This document shows positions 12,528 through 22,452 of a DNA stretch of 64,000 nt, in pieces. A model generated the notes under the pieces. It did no database searches. It was not told the origin of the DNA and saw nothing but the letters and a program-made list of their open reading frames with translations. The stretch is from Macrotrachela quadricornifera (Eukaryota; Rotifera; Eurotatoria; Philodinida; Philodinidae). The stretch spans positions 298,191 through 362,190 of the forward strand of contig JAJEKB010020331.1 of the NCBI GenBank assembly GCA_022393335.1, given 5' to 3'. Positions within the stretch are counted from its first letter, which is position 1. Each line of letters begins with the position of its first letter. Position numbers and translations under genes: made by a program.

Positions 12528-12667
12528 CAAAGGTGAGCATCTCCATAGTTACAACTTAACGTGAGATCCTCCAGCTGTCCACATAATATGCCAACTATAG
12601 TTAACATATTGCGTGGATAGCTGAAGGATCTCTCATTAAATTGTAACCACAGAGATGGGTACCTCTG
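12528..12667. mobile_element. hAT-like hairpin MITE with near-perfect 8-bp target duplication
   Basis: The 140-bp element starts CAAAGGTGAGC and ends with the complement of CAGAGGTACCC, agreeing with the CA[A/G]AGG-type ends of hAT transposons. Its arms (12531-12590 and 12605-12666) pair over nearly the whole length with a 14-bp loop. The flanks are gcattttt on the left (12520-12527) and gtattttt on the right (12668-12675), an 8-bp duplication with one mismatch, the hAT target-site length. It encodes nothing and would need a transposase in trans. Confidence 0.75.
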
Positions 12668-12907
12668 GTATTTTTTAGTCAATTTTTTTATATTGCAAGT
12701 CTGTTTTTGGTATGATAAATATTTGAGAAGCAACTTAAAAACAGTAGACTTTGTAGCGTGTCTTCTGCTCTAGAAAACTCATATAAAGATTTAGAGAGAA
12801 AGGTTCTAAAAAAAGTCAAAAAAATGCAACAACATGATTCATCAGCCATGATTTTGCAGGTTTTTCTTACTGTTTTTTCAGCAGTATTCAACAAATTTGG
12901 GTTAGAA

Positions 12908-13030
12908 AAACTATGATTTGATCAAAACTAATATTATATTCAGAATCAGCATCAAAAACTGAGTAAGTGAAGATATATTTCAAATCTTTCTTAGATATTT
13001 CATTTTTATCGAAAAATTTGCCTCTACTTC
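12908..13030. repeat. Dispersed repeat, copy of the family at 41077 and 6222
   Basis: The block containing aatattatattcagaatcagc followed by atcaaaaactgag matches 41077-41200 over about 115 bp in the same orientation, and more weakly 6222-6300. The copies continue into a shared T-rich stretch and a common cctctact word. No coding capacity is seen. The family is unidentified. Confidence 0.6.
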
Positions 13031-13714
13031 TTCTATTTTATGTTCTCGTAACATTTAACAACTTTTGGGCTTATTTCCCACTGTCGCAATAGCTTTTGGA
13101 AGAAATTGATTTTTTGACATGTTCCTGCGAGAGAGTGCAGGTAAATTTTTCGATGAAAATGAAATATAAAGTGGACGTTCACGAACCTAACTTCTCACAG
13201 TGTGGGCGTTCGTACAGTTAACTTATTTGCGATCTTACAAAGGGAAGTGTTTGCGGCGTTCGTGTGAATTACTAAGAGCCAATTCACAACAATTAATATT
13301 GAACAACATCTGACCATATTTTGTTTGACTGTTTTAAATACCTGCATGATTTTTTACAACTGATAAATTTAATCTATTTTTACTTAAAATAATTATTTAT
13401 TACACTTTAAGCATCTCGCAATCTAAAAAATGGATGGTATCACAGGCAGGTAGATGAAGTACGTAGAACCTAAGGTGTGTTGATATGTGAATATTTTCGC
13501 AGTTACATAATGACAGTTGTCAACATGATTTTGACAATGAAATGTGAGCTTTTCTAATATCATATCATGAAAGCATTAAGAAAAAAGTATTACATATTGA
13601 GATTCAGTGAGAGTCGACCAAAGATACACTAGAAAAATTAGCGCAATATTTCGAAGTGAAAAAACTATAGTTTAGATCGATATTAGTCTCTAACATCCGG
13701 CTAATTGTAGTGAA

Positions 13715-13865
13715 TAAAGTCGGATGTGACGCATGATTCATGGCTAGTCACGACCACGGTCACAGGTGTGGCTATGACTAGGCTTTCCTAAAGCTCGTGG
13801 CCGTGATCGTGACCATGATTAAATAGCACGCATTTGAAGCGTCATATATTCTAAGTTTATTCCAA
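13715..13865. repeat. Imperfect inverted repeat, ~60-bp arms
   Basis: The left arm with gtcacgaccacggtcac around 13745-13765 pairs with cgtggccgtgatcgtgac around 13796-13815, and weaker pairing continues outward through gaataaa and gacgc words. G+C is locally higher than the surroundings. Probably an old foldback element; ends are not sharply defined. Confidence 0.5.
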
Positions 13866-16312
13866 TTATTTATTTATATTTTTCGAAATCAAAATAGATA
13901 AGGAGAATCGTCATGAAAAGCAAAAAAAATGTAAGAATGAAGATTTGTGAAATGAATTCAGATGAACTAAAATACACGCATAATCTTGTTTTATGTTGTG
14001 CATAAAAATTGTAGAAAAATGAGCCCAAACTCTAGATGTAAAACTTTTCTTGTTTTATATTTTTGTTAGAAATCAATTGAATCAGATTTTCTTTTGATAA
14101 AGCTTTTTAAGTTTGAAATGAAGGGTCCATCATTTATTCAACAGGATAAATGTTGTTGTTTAATGTTAAAATCTTTTCTTTTTCCATGTAACTGTAACAA
14201 ATAGAATCGGCATATTTAATCTCTGTTTTAGTACACATTGTTTAAGAAAAGAGGTCGTGATAGAAAAAGTTGGTTACGCCAGTCTCTACTTGTGAGTGTG
14301 AATAAATCCATTCAACATGCGTTGCTGTTGTCATCTTGAGGGTGTGAAAATGTTAGTCAATATTTAGAGTTAGGAGTTGGATAGTAATTGAAAAGTTATC
14401 AGCGAGAAACTTATAGATTCATATCTCTAGATCAGTGAAATCATGGAAGTCGCTAAAAACAGGCAAACTAGGCAAGTATTAGTATCCCAAAATTTTTTAT
14501 GAATTAAAGAGGTTCGGTAAGAAACCGATAAAGACCGATCTATCCGAAAAGTTAGACCGAGCTAGATTGGATCAATACCAGATCTGATCCACAACATTGA
14601 TACTTTACAACTTTGTCTACATCTCAAAAATTCTTGTCTCACAAAATTGATAAGTCTTTCTCATATAAAAAAGAAATTATTCAGTTTTCGTGTTTCAAAG
14701 ATGAAATCTATACTCTTCAGTCCGCCTACGGACTAGTAATTTTGAGAAGCTGGATGCGCCTCAGTATATCACTTGATTATCGATATGCTTCACTTTTTTC
14801 GTGGTTGCATTCAAAATGTTTTCCGAACTTTCATCAATCAACTTATATAAACGAAGAGTACGTTTGATCCGATTCTGTGCAATACAGATCCATTGAACAG
14901 CCCAGCTACGGCAGAGGGTGAACTGATGTCAATATAGAGTTTAGGTCAGCATGCTTGCTGTTAGTCATCCGACAGATCAGCTACTTTGGCTTACTCCGAT
15001 GTGTTCACAGCAGAACTAGAGTGCAACCGTCAAAGGCACTTTGAAACCGCATACGAACTTGGCTTCTATCAGTAACATTTCTCGTACTCGACTTCGGTTT
15101 CTGTCAATAAAACTTTTTAGATCAGGACTCGGCACTGACTAACATAAAATTTTTGGATTCGGCACCGAGAATCCCGATTACAGTTAGTTACGAAGGAATT
15201 TCAGCCAATCAGATTTCGAGGAGTTTTTTCTCTATGAAGATAAGGACGGAACATAGAGTTGTTCGGGCCAATTTGAGGTTATCAAGGGTGCTCTACAAAG
15301 GTCCTCATAGAATCTCCCACGGTTATCAATTACATAAGCGAGTGAGAATTTGCTGCCATCAGATTGGCTAGTTTTCCGACTAATAGAAAAGCTAAAGTGT
15401 CATCCCTAGTCATAATATAGTACTTGAGGACCCGAGGTACCCCCTAATATATAGTACTACTACCCTGCGGACGAACACACCGTCAATTTCGGCATTGAGA
15501 CCCTGACTACAGTCAAGGACATAATTCTATTTTTGAAGGATTGACACTTTACTTTTTTATGCTAAGAAAAGCATAAAATGTCTAAATATTTCTCAAATTT
15601 GATATTAAACGGTTTAGATAACTTCCACTATTAAATACTAATAAATCCAGTTTTTGACACGCTTCAATTTCGTATAAAATACTTAATGAGATAATTTGAT
15701 CTTAAGATCGAATCATGGAAGCGTAAAGGTTTTTTAACATCCTGTATATATATAAGGTCATGATTATTTTTTTCGCTACGTTAAAATTTGTTCTAATACA
15801 CACAGACTAGGAAATAATAGTTTGCAAGAGAGAGGAGGGAGAATATCGTAATAATTTCAAATAGAATATATAAAGAGTTTTATGTCAAATGGAAGGTTGT
15901 TGAAAGTGATGCTTTCCAATATCGAATAGTAATTTATTAAAAATGTTTAATGTCAAGCTCGCAAAGTTTTCAAAAATTTCATACTTATTTGTTATAGAGA
16001 AGTTAAGCGTCAGTAATTCACAAATGGAATGAAGTTTTTTTCCGATATTTTTACATAGTTTGATAGAGTTCCTCGAGCTCTATGAAGCTGTATTTAGATA
16101 AAAATCTTTTAAGCCTTTTCTCTGATATAAAAATTCAAGAACTATTTAGAAAATATTAAAAGACTCATTTTTGCGATATGAGATAAGATATTCAACTTTT
16201 CGACATAACCTAAGATTTTTCAAGTATTTTCGTGAATTTTCAATCTTGTAAAAATGGCTTACAAATTTTTTATATGCATATAGCTTTATAGAGCTCGATG
16301 GTCTCTATTGAA
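13866..16312. other. Intergenic DNA with short diverged direct repeats
   Basis: No gene is supported: the frames at 14613-14867 and 15153-15371 have no domain. A word of about 33 bp with ttcggca and gattacagt appears near 15158 and, diverged, near 15488. The word ccgactaatagaaaagc near 15374 recurs, with one change, near 17023. A block near 15415-15460 (atatagtacttgaggaccc) resembles the tandem repeat at 16789-16913. The whole stretch looks like layered, decayed repeats. Confidence 0.45.
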
Positions 16313-16579
16313 ATTTCATTGATATATTTTTCGTTACCCATTTTCGTTATTTTTCATAGAGACTTAGGCTTAAATCACACCAAAATGTAGCTCAGAGAGT
16401 CCTGCATTTGCGTCGAAATTTCAAGATTTTAAACAATTATCATATTCGAAATAATGCCAGAAAGAACTAAAAATTTTATCTCGGATATAGTACCCTCTAG
16501 GCTACATTTTGGTGTAATTTAAGCCTAAGTCTCTATGAAAAATAACGAAAATGAGTAACGAAAAATATATCAATGAAAT
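16313..16579. repeat. Foldback element, 78-bp arms
   Basis: 16313-16390 is the near-perfect reverse complement of 16502-16579, including gacttaggcttaaatcacacc against ggtgtaatttaagcctaagtc-type blocks. The spacer is about 111 bp. The right flank (caaaaaacttctttagtcctaatgaat) is related to sequence right of the foldback at 54812-55040, so both belong to one family. Confidence 0.8.
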
Positions 16580-16788
16580 ATCCCCCATCAAAAAACTTCT
16601 TTAGTCCTAATGAATCTTACACAGGTAGATACCGCCCAGGTTGCTCTATCTAATGGTGAAAGGCCGAACTCGATAGCTTGAAACGATCAAAAGTTATTCA
16701 AAAAATGGTGGCTGGTATTTTAAAAAAGATCCGACAATAGTTACTTGGTAACGTAACTGGATGGCAACGGTAACTTCCTTACCCTAGT

Positions 16789-16913
16789 ACCCTCCGAATA
16801 TAGGACATGAAGACCTAAGCACACCTCCATAATATAGGACTTGCGTACCTAAGGGTGCTCCAATTATATAGGACTTGAGGGGCTCAAATAGTATCCCAAT
16901 ATAGGAGCTAAAA
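16789..16913. repeat. Short tandem array, ~35-bp unit, about 3.5 copies
   Basis: Units read approximately ctccgaatataggacttga followed by ggacctaag, repeated three and a half times with substitutions and small indels. A related unit is present near 15415. Flanking copies of agttacttggtaacgtaac at about 16739 and 16972 bracket the array. Confidence 0.65.
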
Positions 16914-17184
16914 ATGTTGGAAACTCAACGTTTCCCTGAGAATGGAAGAAAGTTAGAGTTATCCGTTACTAGTTACTTGGTAACGTAACGCTAACTTCCC
17001 ACCCCTACTCATTGCCCAGTTTTTCGACTAATAGAAAAGCGGACGCAATGATCAATAATTTCCACTTGATACTTAGATATTATAAAGCTTGAAGACATAA
17101 GATAGTCTTTACCGTCTGTAACATCTGGACTTTAATTAAAGTTTAGAGTGTAAAGTGCCAACCCTATTGTTGACATCCGTGGAC

Positions 17185-17290
17185 TACTTGACTTCTTGAA
17201 TTCCTTCAAATCATTGGATTCTTCGACTCCTTGAGTTCTTTGACTTCCTTGGATTCCTTGGAGTCCGTGACTTCCTTGGGTTGTTAGAAC
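17185..17290. repeat. GGATTCCTT-type satellite block
   Basis: About ten imperfect 9-11 bp units with the consensus gattccttg or gacttccttg follow each other without interruption. The same unit family occurs at 1490-1582 (complement) and 2055-2265, and in a diverged form at 8990-9240. Confidence 0.7.
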
Positions 17291-17339
17291 TTTCCTATTG
17301 TCTTTGATTGTATAATAATGATTTTTAAAGTGCTTTAGG

Positions 17340-17377
17340 ATTCCGTGAATTCCTCAAGGGTTCAGAATTCACGGAAT
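17340..17377. repeat. Perfect 13-bp hairpin
   Basis: attccgtgaattc is followed by a 12-base loop and then gaattcacggaat, a perfect stem. It lies 270 bp beyond the 3' end of the GTPase gene on minus and is probably part of the neighbouring satellite rather than a terminator. Confidence 0.7.
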
Positions 17378-17645
17378 TCTGACAGGTCTCGGTCATTCAC
17401 ACAGTCCTCTGTAGATTCATAATTAACTGCTGTAGAAGTACTGTTTATTGACTACTGACAGTTTGAAAACGTTTCCTAATCGGATTGATTTTGATCAAAT
17501 TGAGAAATATCACCTCTATACTCAAACGAAAACACAATCTGACAAATGTTTTTCATATACTGAGAATGTCTTCTTCAAATTGATAATTTATGCATGAATA
17601 AAGAAACTGTTTAGTTATAAAAAAATAAGAAAAACTTTAAAATAT

Positions 17646-19043
17646 TCAATTTAAAAAGGTTAAATCCACATTTGATTCGTAATTGCGTCTCACTTCAGCG
17701 AAATTGCCATTTTGAATTAATTGTTTTGCTTGATCAATTGTTTTTACTTTAAATAATTGTAGAATTAATTCATCTTCTATTTTTGGTAGTGCACTCCATT
17801 TGAATTTTTTTCCACAACCAATTGGTTTGATATTTGTATCATTGCGATGTTTATTGGTATTTGCTGATAGAGAAGAGGTGCTTTCGGATCGTTCTTTTTC
17901 AATGAGATTTTTTTCCCATCGAAGTTTATCACCTATTCGTTGTAAATTATATTTCCAAGAAGCATTACTACTAACATTAGATCGTTCTTTAAAACTATGA
18001 TTGCCACATGTGGTAGATCCATCACAACCTTCAGTTTTAAACCAAATCAGATTACAATGTGGACATCTTTTAATTAAATTTCTTGGATCCTTATTATCAA
18101 ATAGATTATAAGACATTAATGGAACAACTTTTTCAACAAATTCATCACAAATTTGTACATTTTCTTTTTCCATTTTAATACAAAATGCATAATAATCTAA
18201 TTCTTGCATAGCATCACCATATTTCTGTTGAAATTCTTGCAATAATGTTTCCATTTCATCTTTGAATTTAACAATAGTCATATGTAAAACTTCATCTTTA
18301 TCTTCAATCGATGTTGATATAAGAGAATTGATTAAATCTGTATATTGTTGTTCAAGTATTTTAGCCTTTTTTTGATATTGCCCAAAAGAATGTTTCATTT
18401 CACTTTTCATTTGAAAAATATTAAATTTAAGAAAAAATTCTTCATCTTGTATATGTAATTTAACGGCTTCCATATGTGATATACAAGTATACATTAAATT
18501 TGCTATTTCTGTGTTTGAATTTTGTTCAGAATAAAAAATCAAATTTGTTACATTTGGACATTCATCTTGAAATAATTGACAAATTTCTTTAAAACATTTT
18601 TCAGGATTTTTCGCTTGATCCCAATAAGAAATCATCACGACAATTTTACCACTATGATTATATACTGGCTGTTCAACTTCAAAATAATTTTCAATCATCT
18701 TATCAAATCGACTATCATATTTAATAAGAATAAATATTGTATTTATCTTCGTTGCAGTTAAAGCTTCTCTTAATAGTAGAGCATGTTTATATGTTTCAGT
18801 TGAACTATCTGTTCCAGGTGTATCAATTAAAGAAAATGTATGATCACCACAACTGACATCATTACGATAAAGATTTCGAGTTATACTGCCTGCTCCTTCA
18901 CCTGCTTCATGTTTTGTTCCACAAACAAGATTTACTAATGTTGTCTTGCCCGTTCCTGTTTTTCCCATCACAACGGCACATCCTTTGTATGATAATGTTT
19001 CTGCATTTAGTACTTCTCTTATGAACGGTTTCACTGTATTCAT
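17646..19043 (-). CDS. GIMAP/AIG1-like P-loop GTPase with C-terminal zinc motif
   Basis: A 465-residue single-exon protein. The ATG at 19043 is used because the codon before it is GTG. The N-terminal G domain has a Walker A motif GKTGTGKT (about 27-34) and a G3 motif DTPG (about 74-77). The TKxD-type G4 motif is not canonical; SYWD in a plausible position may replace it. The middle (about 210-300) is rich in K, E and Q and looks helical or coiled-coil. A cysteine cluster follows (CPHC, then GCDG and TTCGN, about 345-367), likely binding zinc. The arrangement resembles AIG1/GIMAP or septin-like GTPases, which act on membranes and in immune cells of vertebrates; here the role is unknown. GTP binding is well supported, subfamily less so. 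The next gene upstream, also on minus, is a membrane protein 360 bp away. Confidence 0.85.
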   Translation of the reverse strand: MNTVKPFIREVLNAETLSYKGCAVVMGKTGTGKTTLVNLVCGTKHEAGEGAGSITRNLYRNDVSCGDHTFSLIDTPGTDSSTETYKHALLLREALTATKINTIFILIKYDSRFDKMIENYFEVEQPVYNHSGKIVVMISYWDQAKNPEKCFKEICQLFQDECPNVTNLIFYSEQNSNTEIANLMYTCISHMEAVKLHIQDEEFFLKFNIFQMKSEMKHSFGQYQKKAKILEQQYTDLINSLISTSIEDKDEVLHMTIVKFKDEMETLLQEFQQKYGDAMQELDYYAFCIKMEKENVQICDEFVEKVVPLMSYNLFDNKDPRNLIKRCPHCNLIWFKTEGCDGSTTCGNHSFKERSNVSSNASWKYNLQRIGDKLRWEKNLIEKERSESTSSLSANTNKHRNDTNIKPIGCGKKFKWSALPKIEDELILQLFKVKTIDQAKQLIQNGNFAEVRRNYESNVDLTFLN

Positions 19044-19403
19044 CACTAATATTCTTTCTAAATAAAAAATAAATATATATATTTCTTTTCCGATGAGTGA
19101 AATATTTTATTTTTACTGATCGTTAATTAAAAACGAAAAATCGAAATTTAGCTTAAGTTGAAGATTAAAAGTTCTTCTTTCTAGTCACATAGAGAATGTT
19201 TGAAGAAGAAAAAAAAATTTATTATCTCAATTGAGAACGCAACAAAAAAAAACGAAAGAAACTTGTCTCATTCTCATAAGTGACAGAATAATATCGTCAG
19301 CGACTATTTATCATTGAGAATGAGAAAACGGATGAAGTGTGACACAACAGAACGCAAATATTATTTTCCCTATCCATCGTCATTTTTGTTTATATCTGAC
19401 TTA

Positions 19404-20039
19404 TCATATCGAAAGAAACAACTTATTGATATTTATCTCACCTTCGATTGTTGTCTTCTTCTCCTCCTTGTCGATTGTTAAATTTCTTGAGGTAATACTT
19501 AGTTGCGGTAGTTTGATGAATTGTTCATGTTGAATTTGAAGATAAGTGCGTATCATACAAAAACAGAGTGAACAGAATATAAACCAAATGATAGTGCGTA
19601 GAAGAGGTGAAAAATCAGTTAAATACAAAAGTAGACTCAGTGAACAAGTGGTGATAAAAGCTAAAATAACATTTGTTAACAAACGAATACTAATATCAAT
19701 TCGATGAGTGAGTAATGTAAAAGATTCGATAGAAGCATATGTAAGTTCATCAGCGTTCTTCGTTAGATTATATGCAATATGATCGAATGAACGTATAAAT
19801 TGTGTCACAGTATTAATTGCATCTTGTCGAAAATCAGTCACCGTATCTTGAGCTGTTTTCACAATCGTTGTCGCTGTTTCTCGAGCTTCATTAATTTGAG
19901 AAGATTTCCAAACAAAGAAACTTGTTAAAGCAGCAATACTTCCACCAATGATCAAAGGAAAAACCATTTGCAATACAAAGATACGAACAGTTAAGTGATC
20001 AAAAAATAAAGCAGATTCTTTTCGATAAGGAGAACTGTT
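19404..20039 (-). CDS. Multi-pass membrane protein, last exon; family unknown
   Basis: The frame is open from a 3' splice site (ctttttag| at 20040-20041) to a stop at 19404, giving 211 residues. The first internal ATG is at 19967. The reading frame continues upstream of that ATG as far as the acceptor and encodes sensible hydrophobic sequence (FFDHLTVRIFVLQ), so the protein probably begins in an upstream exon that I could not place. Visible features are an N-terminal hydrophobic segment near FPLIIGGSIAALTSFFVW, an amphipathic helical middle, and a pair of strong hydrophobic segments (LLTNVILAFITTCSLSLLLY and LLRTIIWFIFCSLCFCMI) forming a likely membrane hairpin. The tail is polar. I do not recognise the family. 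It lies just upstream of the GTPase gene in the same orientation. Confidence 0.65.
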   Translation of the reverse strand, partial: NSSPYRKESALFFDHLTVRIFVLQMVFPLIIGGSIAALTSFFVWKSSQINEARETATTIVKTAQDTVTDFRQDAINTVTQFIRSFDHIAYNLTKNADELTYASIESFTLLTHRIDISIRLLTNVILAFITTCSLSLLLYLTDFSPLLRTIIWFIFCSLCFCMIRTYLQIQHEQFIKLPQLSITSRNLTIDKEEKKTTIEGEININKLFLSI

Positions 20040-20042
20040 CTA

Positions 20043-20581
20043 AAAAGCTATTCATAATGACTATCAATAAAACAAACCTTATGGAAGAAATCACCTATAA
20101 AGAAGAAAGAAAAACAAGAATTACTCATTCATTAATTATTTTTTTCGTTCGTTTATGAATGGATATTACTCATATACGAGAATATTTCTATTATATTTGT
20201 TTTCTTTCGTTCTGTTGTATTACACTTGAATGAATATAATTATTTTTTCCGATGAATAATCTTTGTTAATGATAGAACGAAAAAGTGAATGAGTACTATT
20301 TATTCTAGTTTCATCCACTCTTTACAAGTGCAAATATAATGAAAATTTCATAGGACTAATCATAACAATCAATTCAATATTTGCTATCTGAAGTAGACGA
20401 AGAATAACTTTATTTGAAGATGAAAATCCGATGAAGTTGAAATGGTGAACTAAAATATGAAAAAATATTGAGTGAATTATTCAATATGATAAGAATACAT
20501 TGATCAAAATTTGACATAGAATTGTTTTCTTAAACAAAAAACTGTTTTGTCCTTAAGCAAAATTGTAGAAATAAATTCAAT
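20043..20581. other. AT-rich intergenic DNA
   Basis: It should contain upstream exons and the promoter of the membrane-protein gene on minus; a possible 17-nt mini-exon between two splice-like signals near 20080-20105 could not be confirmed. Nothing else is recognised. Confidence 0.35.
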
Positions 20582-20925
20582 TTAATTTAAGAAAAATATT
20601 AACAGCAGCTTCTCCTCGATAATCCTTAGCTGGACGAAATAATCCATCATTTTTCTTTTTCCAAATCCAATTAGAAGTAAACCAAGATCACAAGCCATTA
20701 TTGCTGCAATAAATTCATTTGTTGGACAATGTCGTATAAAAAATGATAATTTTTTTCTTGATAAATATTTAATATTGATGGCCATAATCATTTCTCAAAT
20801 AAATCTTCCGCTGTTAATTGACTATAAAAGCCGCAAGAGGATTATGTACAGCATATTCTTCAGCAATTAATTGAGCGCATTGTCGAACATCTGATTCATT
20901 ATCATTAAAACAAACTATATTGTAC
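20582..20925 (-). pseudogene. Decayed GNAT-type acetyltransferase-like fragment
   Basis: After an acceptor-like acaatatag, one frame reads NESDVRQCAQLIAEEYAVHN, then PLAAF and a stop. A second frame picks up LTAEDLFEK, and a third reads PTNEFIAAIMACDLG. These pieces appear in the order expected for the N-terminal half of a GNAT N-acetyltransferase, where a helix is followed by a strand with an 'AAI.AGDL'-like motif. At least two frame changes and stops separate them. No acetyl-CoA binding loop (Q/RxxGxG/A) is visible. The assignment is by eye and tentative; that the fragment is a broken gene is better supported than its family. Confidence 0.35.
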
Positions 20926-21870
20926 AATTTAAATCGAAACAACAATATACACGCCTAAGTACATCTCATCTACTTTTTCTTTTCTCGTTCTTTTCAAAAT
21001 CAGTCAGCTATGCACGCACAATCAGTCACTTCTCTTCTATATAAACAAAAAGATAACTAAGAAATCTTCTCAAAAGAAACTAGACAATAAATTTTATTCA
21101 TTACAATGAAGAAATACATGAAAGAATACCAAAATACATCGTCTCGTTCTTTTTATCAATTTTAATCAAATTGATTTTCTGCTGTTGATGATGAATTAGT
21201 TGAAATAATATTTTCAATGTATGTATTGTCTTTCATCTGAAGTATTTTCATAGAAAAAAATTGAATCAATGATAATTGATGTGAAATATTCGGTTTCGAA
21301 AATAAATCCAAAATCATTTTTTTTATTTATTTTAATAAAATATTTTGAATCTTTGTTGAATATTTTATTGATGATTGATTGATATACATACATTTTGGAC
21401 GAACTTCAGGTCTAGTCTAAGACTAGTTTGATTTGTAAAAAAATCTTTTGCTCGCCTGGGATAAAACATGACCAAAGGGCAATTGAGGGTAAGGGATCAG
21501 AGTCTGAGATTACTTTTTATTAAATAAATAAATAGTAATTAATTAATTAATTATTCAATTGTTATTATTTTTTCTATGAAAGTTGATTAATCAAAGTAAA
21601 TAGTTTGCTAGTAGGTCGAATACACCATTTCTATGATAAAGAGCTGAGTGCGTTCTCGAACGAACGAACGTTACTTGTTTTATAGAACTTAATATAACCT
21701 ATATTTTAGTTTTAGATAATAACAAGATTGACCATATACTAAATAAATATTTCTTTTTTTTTTTTTCTTATAAGATTTCGTATCTATAAGTTGTGTATGT
21801 GTTTTTTTTATCGCAAGACAAAATCTAAAAATACTTTGGGAGAAAATATATTGTTTATTGTTGATATGTG
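20926..21870. other. AT-rich intergenic DNA with a short dispersed-repeat copy
   Basis: No gene is supported. 21645-21682 ends in cgaacgttacttgtt, resembling the repeat copies ending at 36530 and 54702. 21471-21506 (gaccaaagggcaatt and following) resembles the reverse complement of 23263-23298. The rest is AT-rich. Confidence 0.4.
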
Positions 21871-21882
21871 TATATAAAAGTG
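21871..21882 (+). promoter_or_regulatory. TATA box of the Ly6-like gene
   Basis: tatataaaagtg lies 52 bp before the ATG at 21934, a normal distance for a TATA box with a short leader. The identical 12-mer lies in front of the F-box/LRR pseudogene at 61469-61480. Confidence 0.55.
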
Positions 21883-21933
21883 AAAAATATAAAAGCTTTA
21901 ACATTACGTATTATTTTCATAAAAGTGTTTATT

Positions 21934-22052
21934 ATGATAATGTTTGTAACAATTGCACTTCTATTTTTATCAACTGGACCTGTATTGATCTCATCATTAC
22001 AATGTCATGTTTGTCGTGAAGGTATTCGATTGAATTATACAATGACAAATAC
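21934..22052 (+). CDS. Secreted Ly6/uPAR-like protein, 5' part, cut by assembly gap
   Basis: The ATG at 21934 starts MIMFVTIALLFLSTGPVL, a typical signal peptide, followed by ISSLQCHVCREG. An LxCxxC motif directly after the signal peptide is the hallmark of Ly6/uPAR/CD59 three-finger domains. About 39 residues are visible before the run of Ns begins. The open frame extends upstream of the ATG, but that part would begin with GTG inside the TATA box, so 21934 is the better start. The remaining cysteines, and any GPI-anchor signal or intron, are hidden in the gap. The family is inferred from one motif plus the signal peptide. Confidence 0.55.
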
Positions 22053-22452
22053 NNNNNNNNNNNNNNNNNNNNNNNNNNNNNNNNNNNNNNNNNNNNNNNN
22101 NNNNNNNNNNNNNNNNNNNNNNNNNNNNNNNNNNNNNNNNNNNNNNNNNNNNNNNNNNNNNNNNNNNNNNNNNNNNNNNNNNNNNNNNNNNNNNNNNNNN
22201 NNNNNNNNNNNNNNNNNNNNNNNNNNNNNNNNNNNNNNNNNNNNNNNNNNNNNNNNNNNNNNNNNNNNNNNNNNNNNNNNNNNNNNNNNNNNNNNNNNNN
22301 NNNNNNNNNNNNNNNNNNNNNNNNNNNNNNNNNNNNNNNNNNNNNNNNNNNNNNNNNNNNNNNNNNNNNNNNNNNNNNNNNNNNNNNNNNNNNNNNNNNN
22401 NNNNNNNNNNNNNNNNNNNNNNNNNNNNNNNNNNNNNNNNNNNNNNNNNNNN
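22053..22452. other. Assembly gap, 400 N
   Basis: Exactly 400 undetermined bases, probably a scaffolding gap of estimated or fixed size. It interrupts the Ly6-like gene; a translation spanning it is meaningless. Confidence 0.99.
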
